Origin: Sphagnum compactum
Lineage: Eukaryota; Bryophyta; Sphagnopsida; Sphagnales
Direction: 5' to 3'
DNA: 64,000 nt
Assembly (NCBI GenBank): GCA_965153455.1
Contig: OZ234493.1
Span: 3,596,001-3,660,000 of the forward strand
The notes below the pieces were generated by a model, which worked only from the letters and a program-made list of their open reading frames with translations, was not told the origin of the DNA and made no database searches. Position 1 is the first letter of the stretch; the number at the start of each line of letters is the position of its first letter. Shown in pieces: positions 23,621 to 48,250 of the stretch. Made by a program: the position numbers and the translations under genes.

Positions 23621-24130
23621 GAGTCCAAACGTGGCAGCGAAAGTTTTGCCAGATTTTTTTGTTTTTCGAAATTTGGCGATTGTTTTTCAGAGAGTATTCC
23701 TGTGTTTTTAATTTTATTTATTTATTTATTTATCCCATTTAAGCGAAATTTCGAACAAAAAGAAAAACGCTGGCAGCTGGCTGGAGACTTGTTAAAAAAT
23801 TTAAAAATTAAAAATTAAAATAGTTTAAAAATAAAATCGAGGTCCCAGTACAACAATCGCCCGCGTTCCGTGTCCCTTTTGCCACGTCGCCCAGGTCCCG
23901 AAACCACTCCTATTTTACGTGTGTCCCATTGAGACGTGGACTTGGTTGCCGGCGCCTTACGTGTAAAGGCGCCGTCTTCCCACCGGCAATCACCGGTAAC
24001 AAAACCTAGCCTAGTAACCTGCCTATTCGCCTAGTCCCTAGACCCCGTAGGTGGCCTACGCCCCCCTCTTCGCCGCTTGCTCTCTGCGCGTGCGCACTGC
24101 TGCGGAGTGGAAGACGCTCGCTCGCGAGAG
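23620..24130 (+). promoter_or_regulatory. Promoter region of the PP4R3 gene with ACGT-core cluster
   Basis: AT-rich DNA changes to CpG-rich sequence at about 23845. Five ACGT cores of the type bound by plant bZIP and bHLH factors lie within about 340 bp: acgtgg (about 23630), gccacgtcg (about 23882), tacgtgtg (about 23916), gacgtgga (about 23934) and tacgtgta (about 23959). A GA-repeat leader follows directly. The function is inferred from position and motif. Confidence 0.45.
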
Positions 24131-24134
24131 AAAC

Positions 24135-24136
<2 letters not shown>

Positions 24137-24166
<30 letters not shown>
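24137..24166. repeat. (GA)15 microsatellite in the PP4R3 leader
   Basis: A perfect GA run, followed by further GA-rich and GAA-rich tracts to about 24780 (GAA blocks near 24583-24603 and 24743-24766). Such GAGA tracts are known targets of plant BASIC PENTACYSTEINE proteins; a role here is inference. Confidence 0.85.
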
Positions 24167-24168
<2 letters not shown>

Positions 24169-24962
24169 ACGAGAGGGAGAGAGACACAGACAGAGAGAAG
24201 ACCTGCAGCGGCAAAAGGGTCCACACAAGTATTGGACATCGCCGAACTCGAGGAGGAGCAAGAAGGGAGAGTTTTGCTAGTGAAGCAAAAGTATATTATT
24301 ATGGAAGTGCAAGGAAGGGTGATGACCCATCGCCGTGGTAGCCATATCGCTTGAAAGACAGACACACAGAGAGACAGAGACAGAGAGATAAAGACAGAGA
24401 GGGACAGAGACACACACACACACGGAGTTTTTTTTTGAGGGGGTGGGTGGGGTGTGTGTGTCGTTACGGCCCTACTACAGAAAGGGAATTTGTGTGGGGA
24501 GCAAGAAAGCAAGAGTGGGTGGAGGTTGTGAAGAGCGGCTTTTTCTGCAACAACTGGGTTATTAGGGTTTACATAAGAGAACAAGAAGAAGAAGAAGAAG
24601 AAGATGGTGATTTTGTGATGCTGCTGCTCTCTGCTTGTATGATGGGGCGACAGTTTTAGGGTAAATAGGGAAATTCACCAAGAAAATTGGGAGAGATGGA
24701 TGTTGACATGGGTATTGGTTGTTGGATTTGTGATGGTGAGTGAAGAAGAAGAAGAAGAAGAAGAAGAATTAAGGGAGAGAGATGAAAAAACATGCAAGAT
24801 TGGAATTGTGAGAAAGTGGGGCAGGTTGTGTTTTTGCAGCAGGCGGATTTTTGGTTGGGGCAAAAGGATTTTTGGGTTGGGGGAAGATTCTCTCTCTCAT
24901 GTAGTAGTAATAGTAGTAGTAATATGAGTTACTGTCTCTTGAGAAAAGATTGAAGGAGAATA

Positions 24963-38354
<13,392 letters not shown>

Positions 38355-38481
38355 TGCAGTTGGGTGGGGGTACCTTCATATTTTTTTGGGGGTGGGTGCT
38401 GGTATATTGCATTCTCTGCTGTCAATTTTCTCCTGGGATCTGCTCTTGCATTCTTGTCCTTCCCAATTTTTGCAGGTGACA

Positions 38482-38528
<47 letters not shown>

Positions 38529-38940
38529 CTGTTCGTCTTTTGGAGTCCCACCCCCATTAGACTACTCACTGTGGGACAATATCAGTGAGCATTGAAATTA
38601 AAAGAAGCCCTGATGTTGGGGGTTCAGTTTGTTTTTGCCCCCCTGCCCGAGGACAAAAGGTGGCAGTGGTGGTGCACAATACCAAAAACCACCACCCTCG
38701 ATCCAGATGGATCAATTCTTGATCCCGTCTCCAAGATCTCTGAGTTGCTGCTGGAGCGCATTTGTCTAAGTACATGAGATCTGGTGTCTTCCACTGCAGT
38801 TGTTGTACCACTGTTGTTTCCTCTCTCTTTGAAATTGATTTGTAGGTTTTGCAATTGGGTCCTTTCTATTTCAATAGGTGTAAAATGTTCTGCACATATC
38901 CAACCAAAATAAATGGCTATACTGAAGAAGAATGACGGGC
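38355..38940 (+). other. PP4R3 3' untranslated region
   Basis: Follows the TAG stop. It holds a CT microsatellite (38482-38524) and an AATAAA hexamer at 38908-38913 that is a plausible polyadenylation signal. GT-rich degenerate repeats (tgtgtgatatgtg type) begin just beyond, at about 38955-39055. Confidence 0.5.
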
Positions 38941-39266
38941 TTGTGTTGTTGTCAGTCTGTGATGGTGCGCATGTGTGTGTGATATGTGTCATTGTTTTGT
39001 GTGATATGTGGTATTTTTGTTTGTGCGATACGCGTTGTATGTGTGTGTGTGTAACACTTCTGCTGCAAGTGTAAATGCGTGTCTTCTCTTGGAAACAAAG
39101 CAAGTTCTCATCAGAGCACTGTTTGTCTGTCACAGATTATCATCATGTTCTGTAATCTTTGATACTCAAGGTGGACTACTGCCAAAGCTTTTGCTATTGT
39201 TCCCCCACAGGAGGGGTTACATCCAGATCATCTCTAATGTGATTCTTTCTGGAACAAAACTTGGTT

Positions 39267-39414
39267 GTAGATGATGATGGTTACTAACACATAAGAGACT
39301 CTGGTGGATTCATCTTCTGATGTTTTGGTTTTGCATTGTTGTAAATGATGATGGCTACATCACATAAGAGATTCCAGTGGATTGTTGTTCTGATGTTTTG
39401 GTTTTGCTTTGTGC
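39267..39414. repeat. 74-bp tandem duplication
   Basis: Two diverged adjacent copies starting gtagatgatgatgg (39267) and gtaaatgatgatgg (39341). Both contain cacataagaga and tctgatgttttggttttgc. Confidence 0.75.
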
Positions 39415-39540
39415 ATGAAGCATGAAATGCATTCTTAACTTGTGTACTCTTGCTGCAAGGAAAATGCAGTCATCAATGTTTAACTTGCAATTGCAGATCA
39501 ATCTTGTCACCTATTATCTACATCCTGTCGTCACAGGAAT

Positions 39541-39888
39541 TGAAATTCTTTGCCATTTTGTTGCATCTGAAGAAGAAGAAGAAGAAAACTGAGTGAGTTC
39601 CCACTGCAGAAGTATCTGCAGAAAGAATGAAATTCTTTGCCATTTTGTTGCATCTGAAGAAGAAGAAGAAGAAAACTGAGTGAGTTCCCACTGCAGAAGT
39701 ATCTGCAGAAAGAATACATTCAATATGAAGACGGGAAAGGATTGTTCAGTAGGGGAAGAATGAATCTGAAGGAGAAGCAGCAGAAGCAGCCACAGAAAGA
39801 ATGCATTCAGTTGAAGAAGGGAAAGGATTATTCAGTAGGGGAAGAATGAAATGTGAATGAGAAGAAGAAAGATTTCTGACTCTTATGT
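39541..39888. repeat. 87-bp tandem repeat, about four units
   Basis: Units start at 39541, 39628, 39715 and 39802. The first two are identical over all 87 bp, indicating a very recent duplication. The third and fourth keep the 87-bp phase, share a gggaaaggatt and cagtaggggaagaatga core with each other, and share the cagaaagaa unit end with the first pair. Each of the first pair has a GAA run that reads as open frames on the other strand, which are not genes. Confidence 0.8.
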
Positions 39889-40197
39889 TGCTCCAAGAAC
39901 CAATCCAGATAAAGGTGGATGCAAGAGCAGGAGCAGGTAGAATGCTAGATTTTTGTAGGAGGAAGGAAGATCAAGTTCGCAGTGTGTTAAGTAGAATGTG
40001 TTTTTTTTTTTAGTTTTCCCGTGCATCATGATCTTGCAGCATCAGCAACTTCTTCTCCTCTCACACAGCACAGATCTGATGAGTAGGAGGAGGTGAGAGA
40101 AGTCTCTTGCAGGCATCTCATCTGATGCGCTCTCAAGTCTGAAGACTGAACGCTTGCTTGCTCTTTTCGTTCGCTGTGTGTGTGTACTCTCACTGTG

Positions 40198-40224
40198 AAC
40201 CCTAAACCCTAACCCTAACCCTAA
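40198..40224 (+). promoter_or_regulatory. Telo-box (four plant telomere-type units)
   Basis: A perfect run of AACCCTAA-type units about 90 bp upstream of a small ORF. Telo-boxes are known promoter elements of plant ribosomal-protein and other growth-related genes, often near the transcription start. The segment from 40140 to 40320 has CT-rich, gene-like composition. Confidence 0.6.
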
Positions 40225-40315
40225 TATGCTAAAATCCCAAACTCTTGGCTTCTGCTATCGAGCCAGCTCGCTTCTAGGAAGAGTGTAGAGGTGAGAGGAG
40301 GCGGAGGGAAGAGCG

Positions 40316-40483
40316 ATGGTGACAAGGTTAGTGCTGCCGTTGCAAATCACTGTAGCTTCGGCTATTGTGCTGGCGTTGTCGGTGCGACATATTGATCAGT
40401 ACCGCCAACACTTGGAACGCTTCGGCTACAAACCATCACAAGAGGAGTCCAAGGAACAGCAGCAGCAGCAACTATCAGATTGA
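40316..40483 (+). CDS. Small single-span membrane protein candidate, 55 aa
   Basis: An ATG..TGA frame of 55 codons, shorter than a usual ORF cut-off. Residues 1-4 are basic (MVTR). Residues 5-23 form a hydrophobic span (LVLPLQITVASAIVLALSV), followed by a polar, charged tail (RHIDQYRQHLERFGYKP) and a Gln-rich end. Basic residues before and after the span leave topology open. The shape resembles small organelle inner-membrane or secretory-pathway proteins, but I do not recognise the family. Support comes from the telo-box 90 bp upstream, gene-like composition at 40000-40740 and balanced codon use. A donor-like ag|gttagtg right after codon 3 leaves room for another gene model, and a 63-codon frame (40562-40753) could belong to the same transcript. 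Confidence 0.45.
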   Translation: MVTRLVLPLQITVASAIVLALSVRHIDQYRQHLERFGYKPSQEESKEQQQQQLSD

Positions 40484-40781
40484 TTTGATTCTCAATTCCA
40501 GTCTTCTACAGGTTTTTGCAGTTCTTTTGCCTTTTGTTTCAGGGCAAGGAGACAGACAACAATGGAGAAGGATCGGCGAGAGCTCTTCTTTTGTGACATG
40601 TCCTTACGGCTTACCTTCTTGAGAGACCTTGCTCTCAGCAGCAGCAGTAGCAGGAATAGATCTGTTCCGAACACTAGTTCCAGAGAGCTTGTTGGAGAGG
40701 AAAACAAAGGATTTGCAGTAAAAAATGTGCACTCTGGATCAAGCAAGGGATAGTCTTCATCTCTCTGTTTGCTCAATGGTT

Positions 40782-40801
40782 GTATATATATATATATATA
40801 A
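40782..40801. repeat. (TA)10 microsatellite
   Basis: A TA run after the small ORF region. Confidence 0.9.
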
Positions 40802-40819
40802 ATATCAATCCTGCAGTAG

Positions 40820-41800
40820 CCGCAGGTGACTTAGTCACCATTCTTCCTCGATGTTCCATTCAATCCATGGCTCGGTTGTAGGTATTATACAAATTGCTGC
40901 AGCAGGTAATTCTGTCAGCAGTTTTCTTGACAAGTTTGTTGTGATCTATTGCTTGGTTGTTGTTGTTGGAGTCTATGTGACTCTTGCAAGTAGGTACCTT
41001 ACCTATCCATCATTGCATGCTTCTTGCCCATTTGTTTCAATCTGTTTGCTTGTTGCATACATGAAACCTGCAAATGCTCTGAACCTTAAACCTAAAACCC
41101 TAAACCCTATCACCATTCGTTCTTGTTGATGCTTTGTGCCAATCTGTTGCTTTGGGTGTATGTTGTCTGCAGGTCCCTTTTCACCATTCGTTCTTCTTGA
41201 TGTTTGTCTCCATCTGTTGATGCTTGGTTGTATGTTGCTTGCAAGTCCCTTGTCACCATCGATTCTTCTTGATGTTTTGTTTTGTGTTGATCTTTTGCTT
41301 GTTGTATAAGTGAGTTATGCAGGTAGCTTAGGCACCCATTTATTCTTCTCAACCTTCATTTGAATCTGTTGCTCATTTTGTATATGAATCCTGCAGGGTA
41401 CTTAGTCACCATTCTTATTCATGTTTGTTTCAATCTGTCTGTTGCTTTGCTTTGTATTTGAATCCTGCAGGGGTACTTAATCACCATTCTTATTCATGTT
41501 TGTTTCAATCTGTCTGTCGCTTTGCTTTGTGTATGAATCCTGCAGAGGTACAAGTCACCATTCTTATTCATGTTTGTTTTGATCTGTTACTTGTTTTGTA
41601 TATGAATCCTGCAAGTGTCAAGTCAACCTTCTTTGTGACGTTCGTTTCAATCTGTTGTATTCTTGGTTGTGTATGAATTCCTCCAGATAACCCAATCACC
41701 ATTCCTTCTCCATGATTGTTTTCATCTGTTGTTAGTTGTATTTGAATCCCGCAGGTACCTTATTCACTGTTTCCATTCTTCTTCAATGTTTTGCAATGGC
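40820..41800 (+). repeat. Minisatellite array with a period of about 73 bp
   Basis: A recurring unit contains caccattctt, a tgtttgtttcaatctgttg-like core and atgaatcctgcaggta. The CACC landmark falls at 41111, 41182, 41254, 41333, 41407, 41482, 41556, 41624, 41698 and 41765, with spacings of 67 to 79 bp. More diverged units extend left to about 40820. Neighbouring units around 41407-41556 are the most alike. Most units end in a tgcag-gt string that looks like an acceptor next to a donor. A telomere-like motif sits at about 41084-41108. Confidence 0.75.
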
Positions 41801-42062
41801 TACACAACTGCAACATGACAATCCAGTCGGTGCCAGACGACGTTGGAAAACTGGCAGATTGTTGGGTTGAATGAAAAATTTGCTAATGGTGAGCAAAAGT
41901 TAAAAATAAAATGCTCATTGTTGTTGTTTTTTCTCTTGCGAAATACCGTCGGGTATCATGAGGAAAGAAAAATTGAGTTTCCCATGAAGTATATCCGTCT
42001 TGCAATTAATCCTCAAAGTGCAAAATGCTACTCACTTGCATGCATCATATTGGGAACAAAAT

Positions 42063-42228
42063 CTTGCAAAATTTTGTGCAAACTGGAAGAATATTAGGTG
42101 TCAAGATCATCACTAAAACAAATTGGAAGCAAAAGGGATAACAAATCTCGCAATTTTTGTGCAAAATGGAAGAATATTAGGTGTCAAGATCCCCGCAAAA
42201 AAAACAAATTGGAAGTTAAGGGACACAC
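42063..42228. repeat. 83-bp tandem duplication
   Basis: Two adjacent copies share gaagaatattaggtgtcaag (42086 and 42169) and acaaattggaag. They lie in AT-rich DNA before the RPS15a leader. Confidence 0.75.
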
Positions 42229-42599
42229 TTGCAATTTCAACAAGCAAATTAGTTTTAGGGTTTAAAACTTCATTACTTAGGATTTGGGATTTAACAAGTA
42301 AAACTAACACAAAAATGAATTAAAGTTTGGCAAGTTTTTACATCAAAAAGGAAGTTTTTATCTTTCTCTCCTTTTTTGATTTTTCATATTCTTGCAAATA
42401 AAAGTTTTGACAAGTTTATGTTCTAAATTTATCATTTTCTTGTAATAAAGTTGGGCAAGTTTTTACATCCAAAAAATTGTCTACTTGCATGGATTCTTCA
42501 GGATGATAAATCGTCTATTTCGTACATCCCCTCAGATTCTAGGTTAGAATTTTCCGAACCACTGGCCGAACCTAATCCGAACCTGGTTTTAGGTCTGGG

Positions 42600-43031
42600 T
42601 AGCCGGGTCTCTCTCTTCTCTCTCTTCTCTCTCTCTCTCGCTATTTGCAAGAACGCTGCGCAAAAGCCGACCTCTTCACGCCCGTCGTCGCCCCTGTTGC
42701 CGCTGCCGCTTCTCGTGCACTGCTGCTGCTGCTGCTCCTCCGCCTCCTCGCTTGCCTACTCGGCTGCTGCTTCGGTACGTCTACTGGTCTCCTCTCCTTT
42801 TTGCACTTCGTAGAGGATCTGAAGTTTGTTTGAAGAGAAGAGTGCAGCAAAGATAAATTAGCAGCCGCAGCCACTGAGTTAGTCAAGAGCTTGGTCTCTC
42901 AAACGATTTGACTACCATTTTGGATCGTTGTTGTGAGGAAGAGGGGGGGAGGGAGATTTTAGATTGGGAGGGATGGTGAGGAATGGGTGCGTGATGATGA
43001 TGTGCTGCGTAAACAGGAAGAAGGGGTTGCG
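42600..43031 (+). promoter_or_regulatory. RPS15a leader with CT-rich tract and likely leader intron
   Basis: A pyrimidine tract (42608-42639) starts a GC-rich leader (to about 42775). A likely donor at ttcg|gtacgt (about 42776) and an acceptor at aacag (about 43016) would remove a leader intron just before the ATG. CT-rich initiators and leader introns are common in plant ribosomal-protein genes. The exact transcription start is unknown. Confidence 0.45.
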
Positions 43032-44260
<1,229 letters not shown>

Positions 44261-44968
44261 AGCCCTTAGATGACAGGCACTTTTTGCCTAATCTTTGGGT
44301 GGTCAAAATTGAGGGTAACTCTGCCATTTTGTTTAAGAAAGATGTAAGGTGGTGGAGTATATTGAAATTTGCAGATTTTCTGTTCACTTATTGTTTCTGA
44401 TCCTGGGCACTGGGCTATCAAGTTTATGAAATGTATCATACACTGTCAACCAGACCATATTTTTGTGGTTTGGCAAATTCTGGGTACTGGTGTGCAAAAA
44501 AATTGGGCTATCAAATCCCCTAATTACCTCACACTCTCAACCAGACTCTAGCTGACACTTTTACCAAGTGTTGTCAAAGTGCCAATATGAATCATTAATA
44601 TTTGATTAGCAAGAACTTATTGTGTCCTTAATTGATTGTAACTTTGTTACTTAGAAGATAGAGATTTGAAAGTTAATTCCTTTGCACTGTTGCACAAAAA
44701 GCCGAGGGCCCGGAAATATGCCTGATTCCACCAATCTGCCAAAAAAATTCCTGTGTTAGGGGAAGGGTTCTGAATTGGAATTTGACTGCCACAAAACTTT
44801 GTTTGTGGGTGGAGGTTTATTCCCCACTGAAGGGATCTTCTGTTTTTGGAGAGTTCTTCCATGTTTTACGGAGGGCTCTTCCCTTGTGTAAGGGATCTTC
44901 CATTTTTCTTGGATCTTCTTATCTAAAAATTTGAAGACAATTCTTTTGCAGCATCAATACAGTGTCTA
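44261..44968 (+). other. RPS15a 3' flank
   Basis: Follows the stop. It includes a degenerate duplicated stretch: gggctatcaa followed by actctcaaccagac or actgtcaaccagacc occurs near 44412-44452 and 44506-44546. No gene is visible. The 3' end of the transcript is not defined. Confidence 0.35.
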
Positions 44969-44969
44969 A

Positions 44970-45060
44970 GGCCCTTGGATGAGGGCAGTACCAGAAGAAG
45001 CTCGATTGTGTGTGGCCTGCACCTAGAGCTCCCCCTTCTTCTGGTAATGGCCCCGGCCCT
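44970..45060. repeat. Short foldback element with a perfect 12-bp stem
   Basis: taccagaagaag (44989-45000) pairs perfectly with cttcttctggta (45035-45046) across a 34-bp loop. Outside this, ggcccttgg on the left pairs imperfectly with ccccggccct on the right. Similar to the foldback at 54440-54540, which has taccagaat in the same place. Confidence 0.6.
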
Positions 45061-46290
45061 AGAGTCTCACCCTACAACAAAACCCTAGGGTTTCCTGGCT
45101 GCTCATAATTTGAGCTGCTTGATTATTTGATTACACTGAATGCCTACATGCTGAATTCATGTGATATGACAATGGGGTCGTATAATTCAGCAAATTCAGA
45201 AACAGTTTTCTTGTGAAAGAAAAAAAAGAATCTAATGAGATATTTGGGGATATCTCATTAGTAATGGAACCCTCAAAATTAGTTAATGGGGTGTACACTT
45301 ATTAACTACAATGGTTTAGTTCAGTTGCTAACCAAGCTAATGTACTAAACCATTTACATGTATCTACTTACCTAGTACTCACTTACTTTTCTACCCATGA
45401 ATTTACGTATGTAACCCATTTTCTATCTAGCATCCTACCTATAGGGTCTAGTAGCCACCTATTTTCCTACATGCCTAGTTATGAGATCTGTAAAGAAGTA
45501 ACCCAGAAAGGGTTAGGGAGTGTGGGTGCCGGTTCTTTACTTGGTTTTTTACAATATCAATAACTGGTGGGTAGGTTATCGATATCCTTATTGATAGGCA
45601 GGTTGATACTCAGTTGTTTTCTCAGCTCCCTAGGTAGATAAGGTTAGCTCATTTGCTTTTTTGACTACCTACCTATCAGCATCTCCATGAGCACATTGCA
45701 TAGCATGTTTTGGATGAAGATTCATAAAAACTTGACCTGACTGGCTCAGTAAAATGGTTTTGGCTCAGCATTTTTGCTCCATATGCTTATTACTAAGGCT
45801 GACAAAAGTCATTGCACAGTCTAATGGCATGTGGACCAATCAATATATGTTGATTTTTTAGAGTCCAAGTACTCGTCCTTATTAGAGCATCTCCACCAGT
45901 ATGTCACTCTCGATAATAAAATTAAATGTCTAAGTTTAGCGGTTTTTGTTTTGGCAACCCCACCAACAGAATTGTAACTGGAACTGCATATATGTGGGAA
46001 TTACTAATAGCAAACCACCTGGACCAATCATGTGATCAACCAATCAGAAATACTGAATCGCAATCAGGTCCAATTGAATTACACTCCTTTTTGGAGGTCC
46101 ACAACTGTGTTGCGCCTTTCACCAGCCACGGCAAGATGCACAAATTTGGTGCAGAAGAGCCGATTTCCTCAGCTGAACCGGCACATTTTGACTTTTTCAC
46201 AATAAATTTTACTGTCTGGAGTCACATACTGTGCACTGGTGAAGATGCTCTTAGACTTCCCCCTTAGTTAATTGAAGGGGAAGAAGGCCA
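45060..46290. other. Intergenic; TACCTA-type degenerate repeat within
   Basis: AT-rich with no gene. The segment at 45330-45500 has irregular tacct and acctac motifs like those at 1140-1575. One 113-codon open frame (45926-46267) shows no family features. Confidence 0.5.
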
Positions 46291-46323
46291 GGTTTAGGGT
46301 TTATGGGTTTAGGGTTTAGGGTT
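46291..46323. repeat. Interstitial telomere-like TTTAGGG repeat
   Basis: Four imperfect TTTAGGG units on the + strand, immediately left of a foldback element. No gene start is close on the minus strand, so a promoter role is doubtful. Confidence 0.75.
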
Positions 46324-46344
46324 ATGTGTAGGGTAACACCAAAG

Positions 46345-46417
46345 GAGTGGGGAGTTCCAAAGTAAGTGCCCACCCAAGGCAGAGCCAGGGGCACTTACTT
46401 GTGGAACTCCCGCACTT
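46345..46417. repeat. Short foldback element (27-29 bp arms)
   Basis: The left arm 46345-46371 (gagtggggagttcca, aagtaagtgccc) is nearly the reverse complement of the right arm 46389-46417 (gggcacttactt, tggaactcccgcactt), with a 17-bp loop. It would form a stable hairpin. It has no coding capacity and is probably a miniature inverted-repeat relic. Confidence 0.7.
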
Positions 46418-46429
46418 CAAGGGAGATAC

Positions 46430-47940
46430 TAAATGTAAATGAAGAGACATGTATTGCTTACAAAAACTCCCCCCAAAAAAATTGATTTTGCATGTCATTC
46501 TCCTTACATGCAATTTTGAAATTGTGACCACCTTCATGACCTTAATCCAACCATGTGGCAAAAGTGTGACCAATTGGTACAAAGGTTGGACTAAGGTGGT
46601 CACAATTGATCACAACTGGTCCACGAGGTTTGATGCCTAGTTCGTTAGTCCAACCTTGTGGCAAAATCATGGGAGTGCCATGCAAGATGCAGCACTTAAC
46701 ACTTGCAAAGTTCATAAACAAGGGGGTTTTAAACAAGGGGGTTTTGAACTCGACAGACTTTTTCTACCAACATATTGATTGAGGGGAAGGGAGGATCAAC
46801 ACGGAGAAATTGTAAACTAGCCAATGCTTTAGGTTAAATAATTGGCTTGGAATTTATTTTTAAAAAATATAATGTGGGCTCCTCACAATATATATAAATA
46901 TATAAATCACTGAAAAGTTTATTTCTCTGTATTTCTTTGAAAGCACCTCTATGCATGGAAACATGCTTTTAGTTTCGTCAAAGGAAGAGACCTTCCACCA
47001 TCACATGCAGCAGACCTTCCATCATTTGCATTAAAAAAAAAATTTATTTTATTTTATTTTTTATTTTAATTAAAACCCCCTTTTGTACTTTTTGCTTGGG
47101 AAGATCTGTTCCCATGGGCTCATATAATTTTTGACCCTAATCCCTTGGGCTATTGACCCTCAAATTAGTGGAGGCCTTATGAGCGGGCCTTCCCCTATAC
47201 TGAGCACCATTGGAGATGCTTTTTAGCTTACATTTTCTTATGTATCTGCTGTATGGGCCTTGCCCTGCACAGGTGGTGCATTTTGTAAAACAGAAGAATG
47301 CCTTCCCACAAGGTCAATGCACAAGGTTGTAGGCCAATTGATAAATCTTACCTTTTTCTCTAAAACAAAGATGTGAATAAGAATATGAAAGTCCAATCAA
47401 TACAAGACTTGGCAATGTGAATTAATCAATTCTAGATTAAGACCTCCCCAAAATATTTAAGACATTTAATTATATTTCTAGGTCCAATGATTTGAATGAA
47501 TTATTGGACTTAAAAAATAGGGATGGGGCACAATTAATTTTATTTCCCAATATTTAAGATTTTTTTTTCTTTTCATTTATTTATAACAAAATCCAAAAAA
47601 AAAAAAAAATCTTTGAGTAACTTGGAAATAGGACTCATTTTTTCAATGCAATAGTCAGCTTCCAACATTGAAGGAAAGTTTTATTTACTTTCCCAATTTC
47701 CATTCCATATGAATTCTATGTGGTATTAACTTTCCTTTTATAATTGTGCTGATTTTCTTTTAAATAATCCCTAAATATTAATAATTGTTGCATCTTTTAG
47801 GTCTCTAAATATTATTATATTAAATATAATGGAGGTATTTTTTTTTAAAAGGTGAAAATTAATTATTATGAAAATTAATAGGAAAAGAAAATAATTATGA
47901 AATAAAGTACACTTAACAAATCTCACTTTGGCTAATCCTG
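46430..47940. other. AT-rich intergenic DNA
   Basis: No gene. It holds A runs near 47032 and 47597 and a repeat fragment at 47150-47205 (gaccctcaaattagtgg, ccttcccctatac) resembling 17375-17425. Confidence 0.6.
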
Positions 47941-47944
47941 TATT

Positions 47945-48250
47945 GTAATCATGATTAGCATGTAGTAATTGTGCCATGTGGGAGTTGATTAGCACTAACC
48001 CCAGAAGCATTTCTCTGTCTCCCCTGCCTGCCTCTGGCGACGTTCTCCTGTTTTGCTAATCATGATTAGTGTGTCCCAATTAAGAAGGGTGGGTTCGAGA
48101 TTAGCACTTTAGCACGCAGAAGAAGCATTTCTCTCTCTGCCTCTGGGCTGCCTAATCTTAATTATCGAATCCTGATTAGCAGCCTGATTAGATTAACACT
48201 AAGTTAATCCAGAAGCGTTTCTCTCTCTCTTCTCTCCGCTCTGCGCTCTT
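47945..48250 (+). promoter_or_regulatory. Triplicated upstream block of the GSK3 gene with TAATCATGATTA palindromes
   Basis: A unit reading gattagcacta followed by cagaagcatttctctctct-type sequence appears three times, from 47987, 48099 and 48191, with the last running into the leader. Palindromes taatcatgatta (47946-47957) and ctaatcatgattag (48056-48069) sit upstream of the first and second units. TAAT-core palindromes are typical homeodomain-type sites; function here is inferred. Confidence 0.45.

Noticed and set aside
24006-24584. 192-codon minus-strand frame rich in Ser and Leu
   Set aside because: It is the antisense reading of GA and GT simple repeats in the PP4R3 leader.
38592-38777. 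61-codon frame after the PP4R3 stop
   Set aside because: Lies in the 3' UTR before a polyadenylation hexamer, with no family match and no in-frame splice link.
39514-39723. Minus-strand frames with an internally repeated peptide
   Set aside because: They only translate the 87-bp tandem duplication.
40820-41800. CRISPR-like repeat array
   Set aside because: Units are contiguous, diverged and about 73 bp with no unique spacers; this is a plant minisatellite.
48088-48105. ggttcga string resembling a tRNA B box
   Set aside because: No matching A box, acceptor stem or cloverleaf could be drawn around it.
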